Positions 34,274 to 44,890 are shown, numbered from the stretch's first letter. The stretch: DNA of 63,901 nt from Acetobacter suratthaniensis (GCF_017377745.1 NZ_JAFVMG010000016.1:1-63901), one strand, 5' to 3'. A program made the numbers and translations. The notes: generated from the sequence alone by a model not told the origin.

Positions 34274-34707
34274 CACACACCCGCAGGCCAGACGGACTGC
34301 CAGCGAATGGCGAAACTGCGCGGATGCAGCACCCGCCCCGCAGAGGGCACGACCGCCATAGAGCGCAACACGCCATTGGTCATGGTATAGCGCCGCCCCG
34401 TGCCGGTGAGTGTCAGCTCACCCCCAAGCCGGAACAGCGCACGCGCCGTCTGCTGTGCGGCCATAATAGCCTCGAACACCACAACACTTTCGCTGCCCGC
34501 CGAAAAATGGATGGTCTGATCAACCGGCGCAGGCGTCCAGCCCGTATTCAGGTAGCCATCCACCGACATTTCGGTTTCAGCGCAGTTCAGCTCCGCCGTT
34601 TCCCATGCCTGATCGGCGGCAAAGTTCTGAAGCGTGATAGGCGCATTGTACAGCCCCGCCACGGTAATGGTAAAAACGGCATTGGCCGCCGTAATATCGT
34701 ACGCCAT
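34273..34707 (-). CDS. Phage tail tube protein
   Basis: A 144-residue protein directly after the sheath gene, the normal place for the tube subunit. MAYDITAANAVFTITVAGLYNAPITLQNFAADQAWET is typical of small tube proteins of this phage group, followed by DVDG-like (SVDGYLNTGWTPAPVDQTI) and a beta-rich end. GAGGTG lies before ATG 34707. The longer frame to 34845 overlaps the sheath gene without similarity. Confidence 0.78.
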   Translation of the reverse strand: MAYDITAANAVFTITVAGLYNAPITLQNFAADQAWETAELNCAETEMSVDGYLNTGWTPAPVDQTIHFSAGSESVVVFEAIMAAQQTARALFRLGGELTLTGTGRRYTMTNGVLRSMAVVPSAGRVLHPRSFAIRWQSVWPAGV

Positions 34708-34709
34708 GC

Positions 34710-36101
34710 TTACTGCACCTCGACACTGCTGAGCTGAATGGCCTGCACGCTCTGCCCATCGGCGTACCACAGCCGCGCGGGCGGCGTTGTGCGCGCCACA
34801 CGGTAAGAGGCCGCCGCCGTGGACACACCGGGCTGGAAATACCACCCCTGTGCGCCCACCGCATCCGCCGCTGCGGCAATACCCGCCGCGTTGGCGATCT
34901 GCTGTTTCTGCGCGGTTGTCAGGCTGACACCGGGCTGGATGGCCCCAAAGGCCAGCGCACTGCTGATGGTGTCCTGCACGGCGGCTTTCACAAGGGTATC
35001 GCCCTCCGTGTTATAGGGAATCTGCCCGGTATTGAGCAGCAGGGTCACCAGAGCCTGTGTCAGGCTGGCGTTCAGCCAGATCTGATTGACAAAACTATCC
35101 GCCCAGGCAAACCGGCCTGATACGCTGCCCGGCCGCATAAACGAAAACAGGCTGCCGCCACTGGCGTAACTACCATAAAAATTATAGCCGTTTGCAATCA
35201 GGGTTGCGGCACTCGCCCCATCCGTAACGCCCGGCGTCACCAGCCCCGAGGCATCCTGAATGAAGGCCAGAGTCTGCCGCCCGGCACGGGTGCCAAAAGA
35301 CAGCGAGGCCATCCACCCCAGACACAGCGCCGCACTGGCCGCATCGCCATACACAGCCGACACCCCTTCAAGGGCTTGCTGCGACAGCCAGACACCAAAG
35401 GCTGTTGCACTGCCCTGTGTTACCGCCTGCGGGTCTGTATCCCAGATAACCGCCCACAGGGTGCTGCCCTGCGCCCCCGCCCATGTGGCGAGCGCCTTTT
35501 TTTCCTCCAGAGCGGGTTCAAAAGCCGGAGCAAAGCCACTCCAGACCCCGCTGGCATGGCGCAGCGTGTCCATGCGCGTGGCGGGCGTATCGGTGCTGGC
35601 CGCCTGCAGCGTAATGGTGGGGGCCTGTGTGTAGCCCGTGCCGCCATCAGTCAGGGTGATACCCGTCACCACTCCGCCTGTAACCGTAACACTCGCTGTA
35701 GCACCGGTGCCGCCACCGCCTGAAAAACTGACGGTGGGCGGGGTTTCATAACCGCTGCCGCCCTGTTCAAGCGTAATGGCCGAAACCGCCCCGCCCGTCA
35801 CACTCGCCGTGGCCGCAGCCCCGGACGCCGCAGGGGCATAGCCGCCAAACAGCAGGCTGGCGGGAGTTAGAACAGCGGTATCGTACCCGGCGAAGTAAAC
35901 CTGCGCCATGGTATATTCGCTCGAAGTCGTGCCAAACGCCGTGCCGACATCCGCCGCGCTGCCATAGGCCCGCACGGTGCCTGCGGGTATGATGGCGGTC
36001 TGCTGGGTCAGCACCAGCCCGGTCAGCCCGTCCAGTCCGCCGCTGGCCACCAGTACACCCGGCGTTACCTGCACAATTGAAGAAATGGGAATGCCTGCCA
36101 T
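34710..36101 (-). CDS. Tail sheath protein (DUF3383), with inserted Gly-rich repeat domain
   Basis: A 463-residue contractile sheath subunit. Conserved parts are the start [27 protein letters not shown], the central [25 protein letters not shown] ... [16 protein letters not shown], and the C-terminal [40 protein letters not shown]. Between residues about 95 and 180 lies an inserted domain with two copies of a GGSGYxxxPTV-type unit ([19 protein letters not shown] and [14 protein letters not shown]). ATG 36101 is preceded by AGGAG. The family identifies the element as myovirus-like. Confidence 0.88.
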   Translation of the reverse strand: MAGIPISSIVQVTPGVLVASGGLDGLTGLVLTQQTAIIPAGTVRAYGSAADVGTAFGTTSSEYTMAQVYFAGYDTAVLTPASLLFGGYAPAASGAAATASVTGGAVSAITLEQGGSGYETPPTVSFSGGGGTGATASVTVTGGVVTGITLTDGGTGYTQAPTITLQAASTDTPATRMDTLRHASGVWSGFAPAFEPALEEKKALATWAGAQGSTLWAVIWDTDPQAVTQGSATAFGVWLSQQALEGVSAVYGDAASAALCLGWMASLSFGTRAGRQTLAFIQDASGLVTPGVTDGASAATLIANGYNFYGSYASGGSLFSFMRPGSVSGRFAWADSFVNQIWLNASLTQALVTLLLNTGQIPYNTEGDTLVKAAVQDTISSALAFGAIQPGVSLTTAQKQQIANAAGIAAAADAVGAQGWYFQPGVSTAAASYRVARTTPPARLWYADGQSVQAIQLSSVEVQ

Positions 36102-36105
36102 GGTT

Positions 36106-36696
36106 TTACTCCTCTGGCGGGTAGGCTGCATCGGTTCCGATTGTCAGAACCGGCAGGGTTGTTGCAAAATCCTGTGGAATGCTCTGGGTAAATGTCACCT
36201 GTGCCAGCAGGCTTATTTCCCAGCAGTTTTCGTACTGATGTTCGGCGGTGGTAAAACTGCTCTGGCGGGCATGCTCCACATCCAGCGGGGACAACGCCAC
36301 CCCTTGTGCGGACAGGAAATCCACCGCCTGCATATCCCGCCATAAGGCGATCACCCGCTGCGCCATGTCGCCCGCCCCCACCCCGAACAGGCGCACCAGC
36401 ACGCCCAGTTGGGTTGGCACAGCCAGTTCACGCGTGGTGGCGGTATAGCGCCACCCCCCGCTGGACAGGCGCTCGCGCCCGGTCAGCATCAGGGTTGCAA
36501 ACGGTGGCCGTGGGGGGGCAACCCGGTTGGACTGCCCGGCCACAACCCCCACCCCGGCGGGCAGCACCGCCACCAGCCAGGCGCGCAGGGCGGCGCATAG
36601 CGCTGTTTCGGTCGGGCTTTCCACCAGACCTGCCAGCGGTATCGCTGCTGTTACACGCTGGCCGGGAGCTGGCGTGTCACCACCACTTTCACCCAT
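36106..36696 (-). CDS. Phage neck terminator / LIC_12616-like protein
   Basis: A 196-residue protein. [48 protein letters not shown] ... [21 protein letters not shown] matches the neck-terminator type found just upstream of DUF3383 sheath genes. It should cap the tail tube and join it to the connector. ATG 36696 lies 46 bases inside the previous gene but has a strong GGGAGAG, which supports the overlap. Confidence 0.75.
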   Translation of the reverse strand: MGESGGDTPAPGQRVTAAIPLAGLVESPTETALCAALRAWLVAVLPAGVGVVAGQSNRVAPPRPPFATLMLTGRERLSSGGWRYTATTRELAVPTQLGVLVRLFGVGAGDMAQRVIALWRDMQAVDFLSAQGVALSPLDVEHARQSSFTTAEHQYENCWEISLLAQVTFTQSIPQDFATTLPVLTIGTDAAYPPEE

Positions 36697-37052
36697 TCGC
36701 TCTCTCCCGAGGCATCGCCCCCCCAGTCTTCCACCGAGCGGGTTACGAGCCATTCAGATCCTGAAAATTGCAGAATATCGCCGCCAGTCTGCAAGGAGCG
36801 GCTCAGGGCGCGTACAGCGGCATTCACGTACACCACCCTCAGGTCAGCCTGCTGGCCCAGCCCTTCCTGCAATTGCAGGTCTTGTGGGCCGGGGGGCTGT
36901 ACCATGATCTGCACCGGCGTTGCGGTATAAAGCGGTGTAATACTGCCATCCGCATTGATGGTGCTGCCTGTGCTGGTTTGCAGAATGGCCGCCTGTGGTG
37001 GGGCCACCTGTGCGCAGAGCGGGCTAGCCAGCCCGTAAAGGTTCAGCCCCAT
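36651..37052 (-). CDS. Phage head-tail joining / collar protein
   Basis: A 133-residue protein with a beta-rich core ([65 protein letters not shown]). This resembles head completion proteins of the connector. GGAGGA lies ahead of ATG 37052. Flanked by DUF4054 and neck-terminator genes. Confidence 0.65.
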   Translation of the reverse strand: MGLNLYGLASPLCAQVAPPQAAILQTSTGSTINADGSITPLYTATPVQIMVQPPGPQDLQLQEGLGQQADLRVVYVNAAVRALSRSLQTGGDILQFSGSEWLVTRSVEDWGGDASGESEWVKVVVTRQLPASV

Positions 37053-37489
37053 GGCGGTATCCTCCGCCTTGAATCCGGCACATAACGCGCCTGACGCAGC
37101 CCACGCGTGGCCGCCCAGAAAGCCGCGCCATAGGCAGTCTGGGCAAACCATGCCGCACGCTCACCCAGAGTTGCGTAAGCGGTGCTGACCGTCACACTCC
37201 CCTGTGTGGCGGATGCCACCCGCCCCACCAGCCCTGCCTGTCCGCCCTGTGCCTGCGGCAGTTCCAGTGTGGCGATATGCGCCACCAGCAGCCCCAGCAA
37301 CACCGCACGCCGCGCCAGATCGCGCACGGGGCTGGCCGGGGTATTGGCCAGATACAGGGTGGCCTGATCAAAACAGGCCTGCGCCTGATCCTGCGCCACG
37401 GCCTGTGCCAGCGCCGGGTAGCGCGTGACCCATGCGGTATAGTCGAACACCACCACGCCCCCCGCACCCCCCGGCAGGGTCGGGGCCAT
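37043..37489 (-). CDS. DUF4054 head-tail adaptor
   Basis: A 148-residue helical protein. [43 protein letters not shown] and [36 protein letters not shown] ... [14 protein letters not shown] are typical of DUF4054, a gp6-like adaptor below the portal. It overlaps its neighbours in TGATG style. Confidence 0.85.
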   Translation of the reverse strand: MAPTLPGGAGGVVVFDYTAWVTRYPALAQAVAQDQAQACFDQATLYLANTPASPVRDLARRAVLLGLLVAHIATLELPQAQGGQAGLVGRVASATQGSVTVSTAYATLGERAAWFAQTAYGAAFWAATRGLRQARYVPDSRRRIPPWG

Positions 37490-37929
37490 CAGCCTGGGGC
37501 CGTATGGGCGGGGGTCACACCCGGCAGGGCGTTGGGGTCAAGCCCTTCCAGCCCTGTGCGCTGGCTGGCGCACTCCGCCAGCCGGGCCTGTGCATCCGCC
37601 GCACGGGCCTGTGCGAACACCAGACCGTTTTTAAGCGGCAGATAGCCGGGATTCTGCGCCACCCACGCATCCCAGAACGCCTTATCCACCTGCGTATGGC
37701 CCCCAAGGCCAAGCAGGCGGTTATCACGGGCATGAAACCGCGCATCGCGCCGCGCACCGGCCAGCCGCACACTGGCACGCGGCACCGGCGGCGCCATAAC
37801 CGGCGCCACAGAACCCGCACGGGTGCGCAGGTCTTCGGGGTCGTACAGATCAAGCACAAGCCCCGAAGGCAGGCGGCAGACAACCGTAACCGTTTCCGCC
37901 CCCCGGGCAGATGAAGCAGTATGAGCCAT
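37489..37929 (-). CDS. Phage head-proximal hypothetical protein
   Basis: A 146-residue protein between capsid and DUF4054 genes. It starts with a short beta segment ([17 protein letters not shown]) and has a helical C-terminus ([37 protein letters not shown]). Similar small proteins lie at this place in related myovirus clusters, but I cannot name a function. Confidence 0.65.
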   Translation of the reverse strand: MAHTASSARGAETVTVVCRLPSGLVLDLYDPEDLRTRAGSVAPVMAPPVPRASVRLAGARRDARFHARDNRLLGLGGHTQVDKAFWDAWVAQNPGYLPLKNGLVFAQARAADAQARLAECASQRTGLEGLDPNALPGVTPAHTAPG

Positions 37930-37990
37930 AATAGAAAACCATCCGTTCTGTTAAAAAGGTTTTGCGTGTACCCTGAGCGGAATACGCGAT

Positions 37991-39052
37991 TCAGATACCG
38001 GCCATGGTCACGCAGGCATGCGGATAGAACCAGATGGTGCCCCATGTACCCTGCGACTTTTTCTGCCTGAAATTGGAAGAATACTGCTCCACCACATGGG
38101 CGCGCAGTTTTTCCGTAAAGGCGGTGGTAACGCTGCGCTGGCCTTCGATTTCAGTGGCAAAAAGCTGCATGAGCGTGGTGGATGCCTGCCCACCCGCCAG
38201 CGTTGTCCCTGCTTCGGGCAGGGTTTCCACCACCAGATTGGGCAGGTTCTTTTTGAGCAGATCAGCCAGCGAAACCTGATACTGGTTGGTATAGAGCAGG
38301 CACTGCTGACGCTCGGTGGGGATCACCAGCGTCATCGGGCTTTCAAGCGTCAGGTTGCCACCAAGCTGGGCGCTGAGAACACCAAAAGCCTTGAGAATAT
38401 CGGCATAGACCTGAACGGGGTCTGCAATATCGGCCCATGTGTTGCCCTGTGCGGCACTGCCTGAAGGGGCCACCTTGGCCACAGGCGCGATGGCGGCGGG
38501 CAGGGAAGGATCGTTCAGTGCGCCAAACAGCTCCATCCCTTCAAGCCCGAACAGGTTAATGGCATTGGCGTTCTTGTTCAGAACCGAGACACTGGCGAGG
38601 TTCTTCTGGTTTACCCAGTCAATTTTCGCCGCCCCCATGCGCTCGACCTCGCGCTCACCCCAGCGTGTCCATGTCTGGAAATGAAAGGACTGGCGCGGCA
38701 CCCAGTTGGCATTGCCATCCGCCGTGCCAATGGCGCTGTAATCATCATAGGCCGAGGCATAGCCGGACAGTTCCACAACCGGAAACTGCGCGGTATCCGT
38801 TGTCCAGTCGCCCTTTTTCGCGCTGCCATAAATGGCCTCGGAACGGGTGGGCGTAACCAGGGCGCGAATGACCACGGGGTCGGTATAGGTGGTGAACAGC
38901 GCAGGCACCGCACTGTTGGGCGCTGTGGTGGGGGTGTAGGACGGCAGGGCCGTATCCATAGCCATTTCAGAAAAATAGCCCCGCACACCGGCAAGATGAA
39001 TACCCCAGTCCCGTGCGAGGGACTGGGCGTCGTTTCTGAAAATATCACGCAT
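37991..39052 (-). CDS. Major capsid protein (DUF2184)
   Basis: A 353-residue capsid subunit. DAQSLARDWGIHLAGVRGYFSEMAMDTALPSY ... VPRQSFHFQTWTRWGEREVERMGAAKIDW ... LGGNLTLESPMTLVIPTERQQCLLYTNQYQVSLADLLKKNLPNL is the DUF2184 pattern, an HK97-like fold. The C-terminus (GTWGTIWFYPHACVTMAGI) is typical. AGGAAAC precedes ATG 39052; the 100-codon upstream extension is the shadow of the cement-protein gene. Confidence 0.88.
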   Translation of the reverse strand: MRDIFRNDAQSLARDWGIHLAGVRGYFSEMAMDTALPSYTPTTAPNSAVPALFTTYTDPVVIRALVTPTRSEAIYGSAKKGDWTTDTAQFPVVELSGYASAYDDYSAIGTADGNANWVPRQSFHFQTWTRWGEREVERMGAAKIDWVNQKNLASVSVLNKNANAINLFGLEGMELFGALNDPSLPAAIAPVAKVAPSGSAAQGNTWADIADPVQVYADILKAFGVLSAQLGGNLTLESPMTLVIPTERQQCLLYTNQYQVSLADLLKKNLPNLVVETLPEAGTTLAGGQASTTLMQLFATEIEGQRSVTTAFTEKLRAHVVEQYSSNFRQKKSQGTWGTIWFYPHACVTMAGI

Positions 39053-39057
39053 TGCGT

Positions 39058-39561
39058 TCAGTTTCCTGAAGTGGTGGCCGAGAGCGGGCCAGACAGAATA
39101 ATGGGCGAACCAGCAGCGCCACCGCGCGCCACCACCCAGCCGGTTTCCACCGTGCCGGTCGGGGCGGCCCCGGCAGCACCGGTGCTGATAGCCCCGGTTG
39201 CCAGCGCGGCATAAACCGCCTGCCCACTGGTGGCCTGCGTGGTGGATAGGGCGAACACATCGCCCCCTTCCGCCAGAGCGAGCATGAAACCTTCGGGCAC
39301 GCTCATGCTGGCTTCCTGCAAATACTGGGTGAACACACCCTGCTGGCTGCGGCACACAAAGCCATCCGGTGCACCGGTGCCGGTATTGAGCACGCTCACG
39401 CCATCGGTCTGCACCCAGGCAAATGCTGCAACCGTGACCCCACCCACCCCGGCGCGAAAGCCGTTCGGCCCCGCGACTTTCAACCGACGGGGGTTACCCG
39501 TGGCCCATGCACCCGGAAAACCGGCGGGCCAGCCATAATTAACAGAATTCGGAAAAGACAT
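39058..39561 (-). CDS. Capsid cement/decoration-like protein
   Basis: A 167-residue protein immediately before the capsid gene. NSVNYGWPAGFPGAWATGNPRRLKVAG and VCRSQQGVFTQYLQEASMSVPEGFMLALAEGGDVFA match the structural cement proteins of the DUF2190/gp24 type seen beside DUF2184 capsids. AAGGAGAG stands seven bases before the ATG. Confidence 0.78.
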   Translation of the reverse strand: MSFPNSVNYGWPAGFPGAWATGNPRRLKVAGPNGFRAGVGGVTVAAFAWVQTDGVSVLNTGTGAPDGFVCRSQQGVFTQYLQEASMSVPEGFMLALAEGGDVFALSTTQATSGQAVYAALATGAISTGAAGAAPTGTVETGWVVARGGAAGSPIILSGPLSATTSGN

Positions 39562-39573
39562 GTCCTGCTCTCC

Positions 39574-40917
39574 TTAAAACTTACGTGGAGCACGCAGGCC
39601 ATAGCGGGCGGTAAAATCACCGCTGCTGGCCCCATCCTGCGCCCCTACCGATCCATCGCCCAAACCACCCATGCCCGCGCGCCCTGCCACCAGTGCGCGC
39701 AAACCGGCCATATTCACCCCTTCGGTCTGCACCCCGCATTCCCGCAGGGCGTAGCGCAGAATGTCCTCGGCGCTGTCCATGCCCAGCACATCGCCCACCA
39801 GCGGGCGCACCAGCGCCAGAGCCGCGCTGACATCACGCTGGCGCTGGCGTTCGGCCATCAGGGCGGCATCCACCGCGCGGCGCACGGCACTATCCTGCGC
39901 CATGCCCGGCCCGCTCCCCTGCTCCGTATCCTGCTGTGCCGTGCCCGGTGTTGCGGTCTGCTGCGTATCGGTAGCCACCGGGTGCAGGCTCTGCGCCTTC
40001 CCAGCCAGAAAGGGAGCAAGCCATGCGGCCAGCGCCTGCGGCCCGGCCGCCATGTCCAGCCCGCCAGAAGCCAGAGCCGCACCCAGCCGGGCGAAAAGAT
40101 CAGCCGCCGTGCAGCCCCCAGCCCCCTGCGGGTCAGCCCTCGCCACAACGCCAGACGCAGCGGGGCCAGAAGCCTGCCCACCCCCAGCAGAGGCACCGGC
40201 GGGCGTGGCACCCGCCTCGTCCTGTCCGGGGTGTTTACCCGCCACCCCGCTCTGGAGCGGGCCAGTGCGCCCGGCACCGCTCAGGTCGGCCCCTGCCCCC
40301 GGACGGGACAGGCCGCGCGATGGAGAAAATGCCATTCCATGTTCCTTTGGTTGTGCGTCCGCCACCAGCACGTCCGGCCCGGCGCGCCCCGCGCGCACAA
40401 GAGCGACGTGGTTGCCGCGGATCTGGGTCATGCGCCCATCGTATGGCTGGCCTTGCCAGACCCCCGGCTCCATAACCGGCACGTAACGATAAGCGCAGGA
40501 AAGTTCACGCTGTTCTCCAGAACGCACGCCTTCTATGGCCTGCGCGTTCCAGAGCACCAGCGCATTGGTCAGATACGGGTCGGTAAACCGCGCATCCGTA
40601 CCGGTTGCCCCCACCACCAGATCGGGGCGGGGGGTCTGGGCCGTAACATGCACATGCTCGGCCAGAACCGGAATACTGTTGAAACTGTCAGCCGCTTTTT
40701 CAAGCTCATCCGGCGCACGCAGCAGGCGGTAGCTCCTGTCCGGTGCAAGGCCGAGGGCTTGTGCCCCCGGTATCTCACGCCCGAAATACCGGTTGACCGC
40801 CGCCTTGCTGATGGGGGTAACCGCCACACGCAGGCGGCCATCCTCATCAATCAGCCGTACTGAGCCTGCCCGGTCATAGGCCAGAAAGAAATCCGTATTC
40901 ATGCACTCGTCTTTCAT
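39574..40917 (-). CDS. DUF2213 prohead protease / scaffold protein
   Basis: A 447-residue protein. The N-terminal 190 residues ([37 protein letters not shown] ... [15 protein letters not shown] ... [12 protein letters not shown] ... [20 protein letters not shown]) form the DUF2213 domain, with His (EHVHV) and Ser/Cys candidates of a herpesvirus-like prohead protease. A Gly/Ala/Pro-rich linker follows. A helical C-terminus ([32 protein letters not shown]) could be the scaffold. It overlaps the portal stop in a TGATG junction; ATG 40917 has AAGG upstream, and ATG 40902 is the alternative. Confidence 0.8.
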   Translation of the reverse strand: MKDECMNTDFFLAYDRAGSVRLIDEDGRLRVAVTPISKAAVNRYFGREIPGAQALGLAPDRSYRLLRAPDELEKAADSFNSIPVLAEHVHVTAQTPRPDLVVGATGTDARFTDPYLTNALVLWNAQAIEGVRSGEQRELSCAYRYVPVMEPGVWQGQPYDGRMTQIRGNHVALVRAGRAGPDVLVADAQPKEHGMAFSPSRGLSRPGAGADLSGAGRTGPLQSGVAGKHPGQDEAGATPAGASAGGGQASGPAASGVVARADPQGAGGCTAADLFARLGAALASGGLDMAAGPQALAAWLAPFLAGKAQSLHPVATDTQQTATPGTAQQDTEQGSGPGMAQDSAVRRAVDAALMAERQRQRDVSAALALVRPLVGDVLGMDSAEDILRYALRECGVQTEGVNMAGLRALVAGRAGMGGLGDGSVGAQDGASSGDFTARYGLRAPRKF

Positions 40918-42584
40918 CACCCTGCCTTTTGCGCGGTCTGCCCCGCAGGGTCGGGCGGGGTATGGGTGGCGCGCAGGCCCAGCGTGCGGTACAGGCTTGT
41001 GCCATCCGCCGCCTCACGCGCGCGGGCTTCCGCCGGAGTGATCTTGCCCGAGCGGATATTGACCTCGTCCATATCGGCTTTCTGTCGCTCTACGGCGGCA
41101 CTTTCCTGTTCGGACATCTGCCAAAGCGGCACAAACTCGAACTCCAGCGCGGGATCGACCCAGCCCCACAGATCAAGCTGCACCAGCCGCAGGATGGCCC
41201 GCAGAACCGGCGCCATATGCGCCTGCTGAAAAGCGGCTATCTCATCATAAAAAACCCGGATTTCTCCATCCGACGAAGCATTAAGCCCCTGCGGCTGCAA
41301 CCCGAACAGCTTGACCAGCGGAATACCCGGCACTGCCGCCATGAACTCCTGCGACTGGGCCTGAAGCTCGGAAAGCCCGCTCAGAGACGCCGAACTGATA
41401 GAAAAATCCTCGGTTTCGCGATCGAGCACAAACGTGCCGTTGCTGCTCTGCCAGGCTGTCATGGCGGCCAGACGCGCAGTAATGCCCTGTGCATCTATTT
41501 CCGGTGCGCCATCGGGGTCTGCCATGCCGCCCGCCATGTCAGTACGCAAAACGCGCGTGGCGTAATTGCCGATCATGTCCGACACCGCCTGCCGTGTGCG
41601 CAGGAAGTTCTGTACCGAGGCTTCAAGCATCTGCGGCAGGGCTAACCCGCCAAAGTTGTAGGCGGGCTTGAGCAGGTCGGGCACTTCGTACGGCACCACG
41701 CTCAACAGCCGCGAAGCATGAACCTGCGTACCCTGCACCCACCAGCCTGTTGGCCGGTAATAATCCGCCGCAAGTGGATTGAGCGCATTATACTGGGCAG
41801 GCGTTGTCCAGACCGGATCAATCAGCCCCAGCCGTTCAAGCTGGCCACACCCTACGCCGTGGCTGGTCAGGCAAAGCGGCAGCGCCTCGTTGCCCGCAGA
41901 GCCTTTCAGCCCGATCCAGACATGGCCCATACCATAGCCCAACGCCTGCACCACCAGACGGCGCATGAGGTCACGCACATCCAGCCGGGCAAAGGCCTGT
42001 TCCACCGCCCGCAGGCGCAGGGCGGCATCACGCGGGTAAGCAGGTGGGGGGACGGCCTGTGCCGCCGGGTCTGCTGGCATGGGGCCGGGCATGGTGTCAG
42101 GCGTGGTGTCAGGCGTGGTGTCAGGCGTGGTGTCAGGCGTGTTCTCTTCCTGCGCCCCCATAACCCGCAGGCGTATCCACTCCCGCGTGGCTTCGCGCGC
42201 GATAATTTCAACCGGTTTACGAAACTCCGCCCGCAGCATCATGGCCGCGAGCGCGGGGTATCCTCGAAAAGTCAGCCCTTCGGCCAGCAGGCCATTGCCC
42301 CAAGCCAGACCCGCACCGCCGTGGCCCCATAGAGCGGGTGTTACGCTGTCCTGAGCCAGAACGGCCCCCGCCCCCCGCACACTGGCTGGCGGTTGGTAGG
42401 GTGCGAACAAGGCGGCGGCCTCCGCCCCCGGCTCGGGTGCGACCGCACGCCACCGCTCCCCGCCTCCCTTTGGAGCATGCTGCACGCGGGCCTGTGCGCC
42501 CTCGGCCTGCTCCTGCGATGCTGGCAGGGGTGCTGGAGCAAACGCGCACCACGCCGCGATACGGTGCCAAAAACCCTTTGTCAT
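40917..42584 (-). CDS. Phage portal protein (DUF1073 / Acb1-type portal)
   Basis: A 555-residue portal subunit, the DNA-gating ring of the head. Recognisable parts are the region from [45 protein letters not shown], then [25 protein letters not shown] and [35 protein letters not shown]. The C-terminus reads [40 protein letters not shown] tetrapeptide repeat near residues 150-165, made by a 12-bp DNA repeat, extends a loop. The first 75 residues are low complexity. Confidence 0.85.
   Translation of the reverse strand: MTKGFWHRIAAWCAFAPAPLPASQEQAEGAQARVQHAPKGGGERWRAVAPEPGAEAAALFAPYQPPASVRGAGAVLAQDSVTPALWGHGGAGLAWGNGLLAEGLTFRGYPALAAMMLRAEFRKPVEIIAREATREWIRLRVMGAQEENTPDTTPDTTPDTTPDTMPGPMPADPAAQAVPPPAYPRDAALRLRAVEQAFARLDVRDLMRRLVVQALGYGMGHVWIGLKGSAGNEALPLCLTSHGVGCGQLERLGLIDPVWTTPAQYNALNPLAADYYRPTGWWVQGTQVHASRLLSVVPYEVPDLLKPAYNFGGLALPQMLEASVQNFLRTRQAVSDMIGNYATRVLRTDMAGGMADPDGAPEIDAQGITARLAAMTAWQSSNGTFVLDRETEDFSISSASLSGLSELQAQSQEFMAAVPGIPLVKLFGLQPQGLNASSDGEIRVFYDEIAAFQQAHMAPVLRAILRLVQLDLWGWVDPALEFEFVPLWQMSEQESAAVERQKADMDEVNIRSGKITPAEARAREAADGTSLYRTLGLRATHTPPDPAGQTAQKAG
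42091..42138 (-). repeat. Four 12-bp tandem repeats inside the portal gene
   Basis: Plus-strand unit GTGGTGTCAGGC, four copies; the first begins with A instead of G. Because 12 is a multiple of 3, the repeat adds TPDT units to the portal without breaking the frame. Confidence 0.9.
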
Positions 42585-42586
42585 GC

Positions 42587-43852
42587 TCAGTCCATTTTCA
42601 TGATCTGGCGCACTGTCCCCGCCGTAAAACGCGGTAGCGTGCGCCGGTTATGAATAAGCCCGTCCAGCGCGTAGCGCAGGGCATCCATCCAGTGGTTATT
42701 GGCGTCCTCCACCACGGGCAGGACATCCTCCGTGGCTGGATCAACCCGGTAGGCATAGCTATGAAACTCGGCGACCACGCGCACGCAGCGCGGATGCACC
42801 ACAATGCGCTGGAATGCGCGCAGGCGAGCAATGCCGTCCTCCACGCTGCCGGGCCATTTGCGCGCGGCCGTTATTCTGAAACCATGCCTGCGCGCCAGAA
42901 AACTGATGGTTTCAGGCCGTGCGCCATCCGCCCGCCACGGCCACTGGCGCGCACCGGGTATGGTGTCCAGCACGGCGGGAATGGCATCAAGCTCTATGCC
43001 AACGCCGCCTGCCTCATAATCGATATACAGCACATCCTGCGCTCTCCAGCAGCGCAATGCCGCCAGAGGGTCTTTTGAAAAACCCCAGTCAACACCATAA
43101 TAGGGCCGGATCGTATCTGGTGTGGAAAAGGCCCGCACTTCCACCATACCGGAAAAAACCAGCGCATCGGAGCGGGTGCGGTAAGCACCTTCCCATACAT
43201 GGGCGTAGTCATCCGGGCGGGCGGCGGCATCTGCCTCGCGCTCACGCGGCAAAGCGCCTTCGCCAAACCACGGATTATCGGCCCAGTTCGCCCGCACAGC
43301 CACCAGATCCGCCCGCCCACTCCCCGCCCCCCGAAAGAACTGATCCACCGGGTCATGTTCAAAAACCGGGTTCCAGCTTGCCCATATTTCCGAATCCTTC
43401 TTGCGCAGCGTCGGGCGCAGCAAACGCCAGCTCTGGGCGGACAGGTTCTGGGCTTCCTCCACCCATGCCCGGTCAAACCCTTCAAGCGATTTGATACTGT
43501 CTGCGGTATGGCCATGCATGCCCTGAAAAATAATGAGGCCATCGCCCGGTGTACGAATGGCGCGCTCCTGCACGTCAAACCACGGCTCCAGCCCGTATCG
43601 GGCGATCTTGTCCAGAATGAGCCGCCGTGACGACTGCTCCATGGATTTCTGCACCTCGCGGATACACACGCTCCTATGCCCCGGCAGGCGCAGATGTTCC
43701 TCCACCACGCATTCGCCAAAAAAATGCGACTTGCCCGAACCCCGCCCGCCATAAGCGCCCTTGTAACGGCACGGCCCCAGCAAAGGTGCAAACACCCGCG
43801 CGGTTGGCATATCCAGTGTGCGCAAGGCACGTTGCAACCGCCGGTCTTTCAT
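42587..43852 (-). CDS. Terminase large subunit (PBSX/XtmB type)
   Basis: A 421-residue DNA-packaging motor. The Walker A motif is GAYGGRGSGKS (G35-S42), Walker B is in FDRAWVEEAQNL, and a coupling motif follows in WASWNP. The C-terminal RNase H-like nuclease starts at YYGVDWGFSKDP and continues through ADGARPETISFL to DANNHWMDALRYAL. All essential parts appear intact, so packaging could work. Overlaps the small terminase as ATGA. Confidence 0.92.
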   Translation of the reverse strand: MKDRRLQRALRTLDMPTARVFAPLLGPCRYKGAYGGRGSGKSHFFGECVVEEHLRLPGHRSVCIREVQKSMEQSSRRLILDKIARYGLEPWFDVQERAIRTPGDGLIIFQGMHGHTADSIKSLEGFDRAWVEEAQNLSAQSWRLLRPTLRKKDSEIWASWNPVFEHDPVDQFFRGAGSGRADLVAVRANWADNPWFGEGALPREREADAAARPDDYAHVWEGAYRTRSDALVFSGMVEVRAFSTPDTIRPYYGVDWGFSKDPLAALRCWRAQDVLYIDYEAGGVGIELDAIPAVLDTIPGARQWPWRADGARPETISFLARRHGFRITAARKWPGSVEDGIARLRAFQRIVVHPRCVRVVAEFHSYAYRVDPATEDVLPVVEDANNHWMDALRYALDGLIHNRRTLPRFTAGTVRQIMKMD

Positions 43853-44397
43853 GGTGGTGGCGCAGGCTGCGGTGTGCTTGGCCCCTCCGGCGTGGGGGTT
43901 CGCGCGGTGAGGGAACCAGCGGTCAGGGGGGCTGGGTCTATGATAACCCGCCGCACTGTCGCGGGGCGTTCGGGGCGGGTATCGGCCTCATCTGCCTTTT
44001 CGCCATAACGGGCGGGAGCACGGCGGGCCATGAGCCATTTGAGCGTGTCTATACGCAGGCGCATGGCGGCGGTGTCCTCGCCCTTTATGGTTTCAAGCTC
44101 CTTGATGAGCCTGTCCTCGAAAGCCTCGGCCGCCAGCATGCGCGCACGGGCAAACCCTGCCGCCCGCGCACCGCTGCCCCGCACAGACCGGCGCAGAACC
44201 TGCCAGTCGGGCATATCGGGCCGTTCGGCTATCTCGCGCAGGCTGCACCCTTCTTCTGTCAGGCTGAGCACCAGCCGCCATTGCGCGGCGGTCAGTGCCG
44301 GATCAGGCGGGCAGGGTTTCGGGCTGGGCGGCGCGGTGTCCGCCTCCTGCCCGCCTGCCCTGCCTGCGTCCGGCCTGTCCATATCCTGTCTGCTCAT
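43849..44397 (-). CDS. Terminase small subunit
   Basis: A 182-residue DNA-binding protein upstream of the large terminase. TAAQWRLVLSLTEEGCSLREIAERPDMPDWQVLRRSV is a helix-turn-helix, followed by helices ARMLAAEAFEDRLIKELETIKGEDTAAMRLRIDTLKWLMARRAPARYG. This matches small terminases that recognise the packaging site. The C-terminal 40 residues are Pro/Thr-rich. ATG 44397 overlaps the preceding frame by 95 bases, so the true start may be further downstream. Confidence 0.85.
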   Translation of the reverse strand: MSRQDMDRPDAGRAGGQEADTAPPSPKPCPPDPALTAAQWRLVLSLTEEGCSLREIAERPDMPDWQVLRRSVRGSGARAAGFARARMLAAEAFEDRLIKELETIKGEDTAAMRLRIDTLKWLMARRAPARYGEKADEADTRPERPATVRRVIIDPAPLTAGSLTARTPTPEGPSTPQPAPPP

Positions 44398-44845
44398 GCT
44401 CCGCCCATTCCTGTCCTGTCCGGCGGAAAACACGCACCCCGCCCTCTCGCATGGGGGGCGCTGGCTGTGCGTGCCATGCCACAATGCCCCCACGCACGGA
44501 TGTCATGCGTGGGATGTGCACAAAAGAACCGGACTGTTCCTTTGCCTGAAAGGTGTTTTCACGCTCAAGCATGGAAAGAATACGCCGCATGGCTTCAGCA
44601 GGCATCCGCCCCTGCACCTGAAAAGCCCCAACCTGCACCCGCCCGATACAGCGCACACGCTGATCAGGCCGCAGACCGGCCTCCGCACTCTCACACAAAG
44701 AGAGCGATACATCCGCACGATGTCGTGTATTTTCCGAATCCGGTACGAGAAAGCACAGAATGACATGATCATGCCGCACACCAACACAAACGGCCATAGC
44801 ACGCCGAAGGCGCACGATGTCCGAGCACTTTACTGTTTGTAACAT
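44303..44845 (-). CDS. Hypothetical protein at the start of the late region
   Basis: A 180-residue open frame after the late promoter-terminator cassette. It starts MLQTVKCSDIVRLRRAMAVCVGVRHDHVILCFLVPDSENTRH with GGAAAAAAC before the ATG. No family recognised; residues about 65-130 look like a compact alpha/beta domain (RVQVGAFQVQGRMPAEAMRRILSML). Its last 95 bases overlap the small terminase start and code for Arg/Gly-rich sequence. It may be a genuine phage gene with a frayed end or partly spurious. Confidence 0.45.
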   Translation of the reverse strand: MLQTVKCSDIVRLRRAMAVCVGVRHDHVILCFLVPDSENTRHRADVSLSLCESAEAGLRPDQRVRCIGRVQVGAFQVQGRMPAEAMRRILSMLERENTFQAKEQSGSFVHIPRMTSVRGGIVAWHAQPAPPMREGGVRVFRRTGQEWAEHEQTGYGQAGRRQGRRAGGGHRAAQPETLPA

Positions 44846-44890
44846 GTTTTTTCCGAGAAATGCGCCAGACCAACCATAGGGGGCAGGGCA

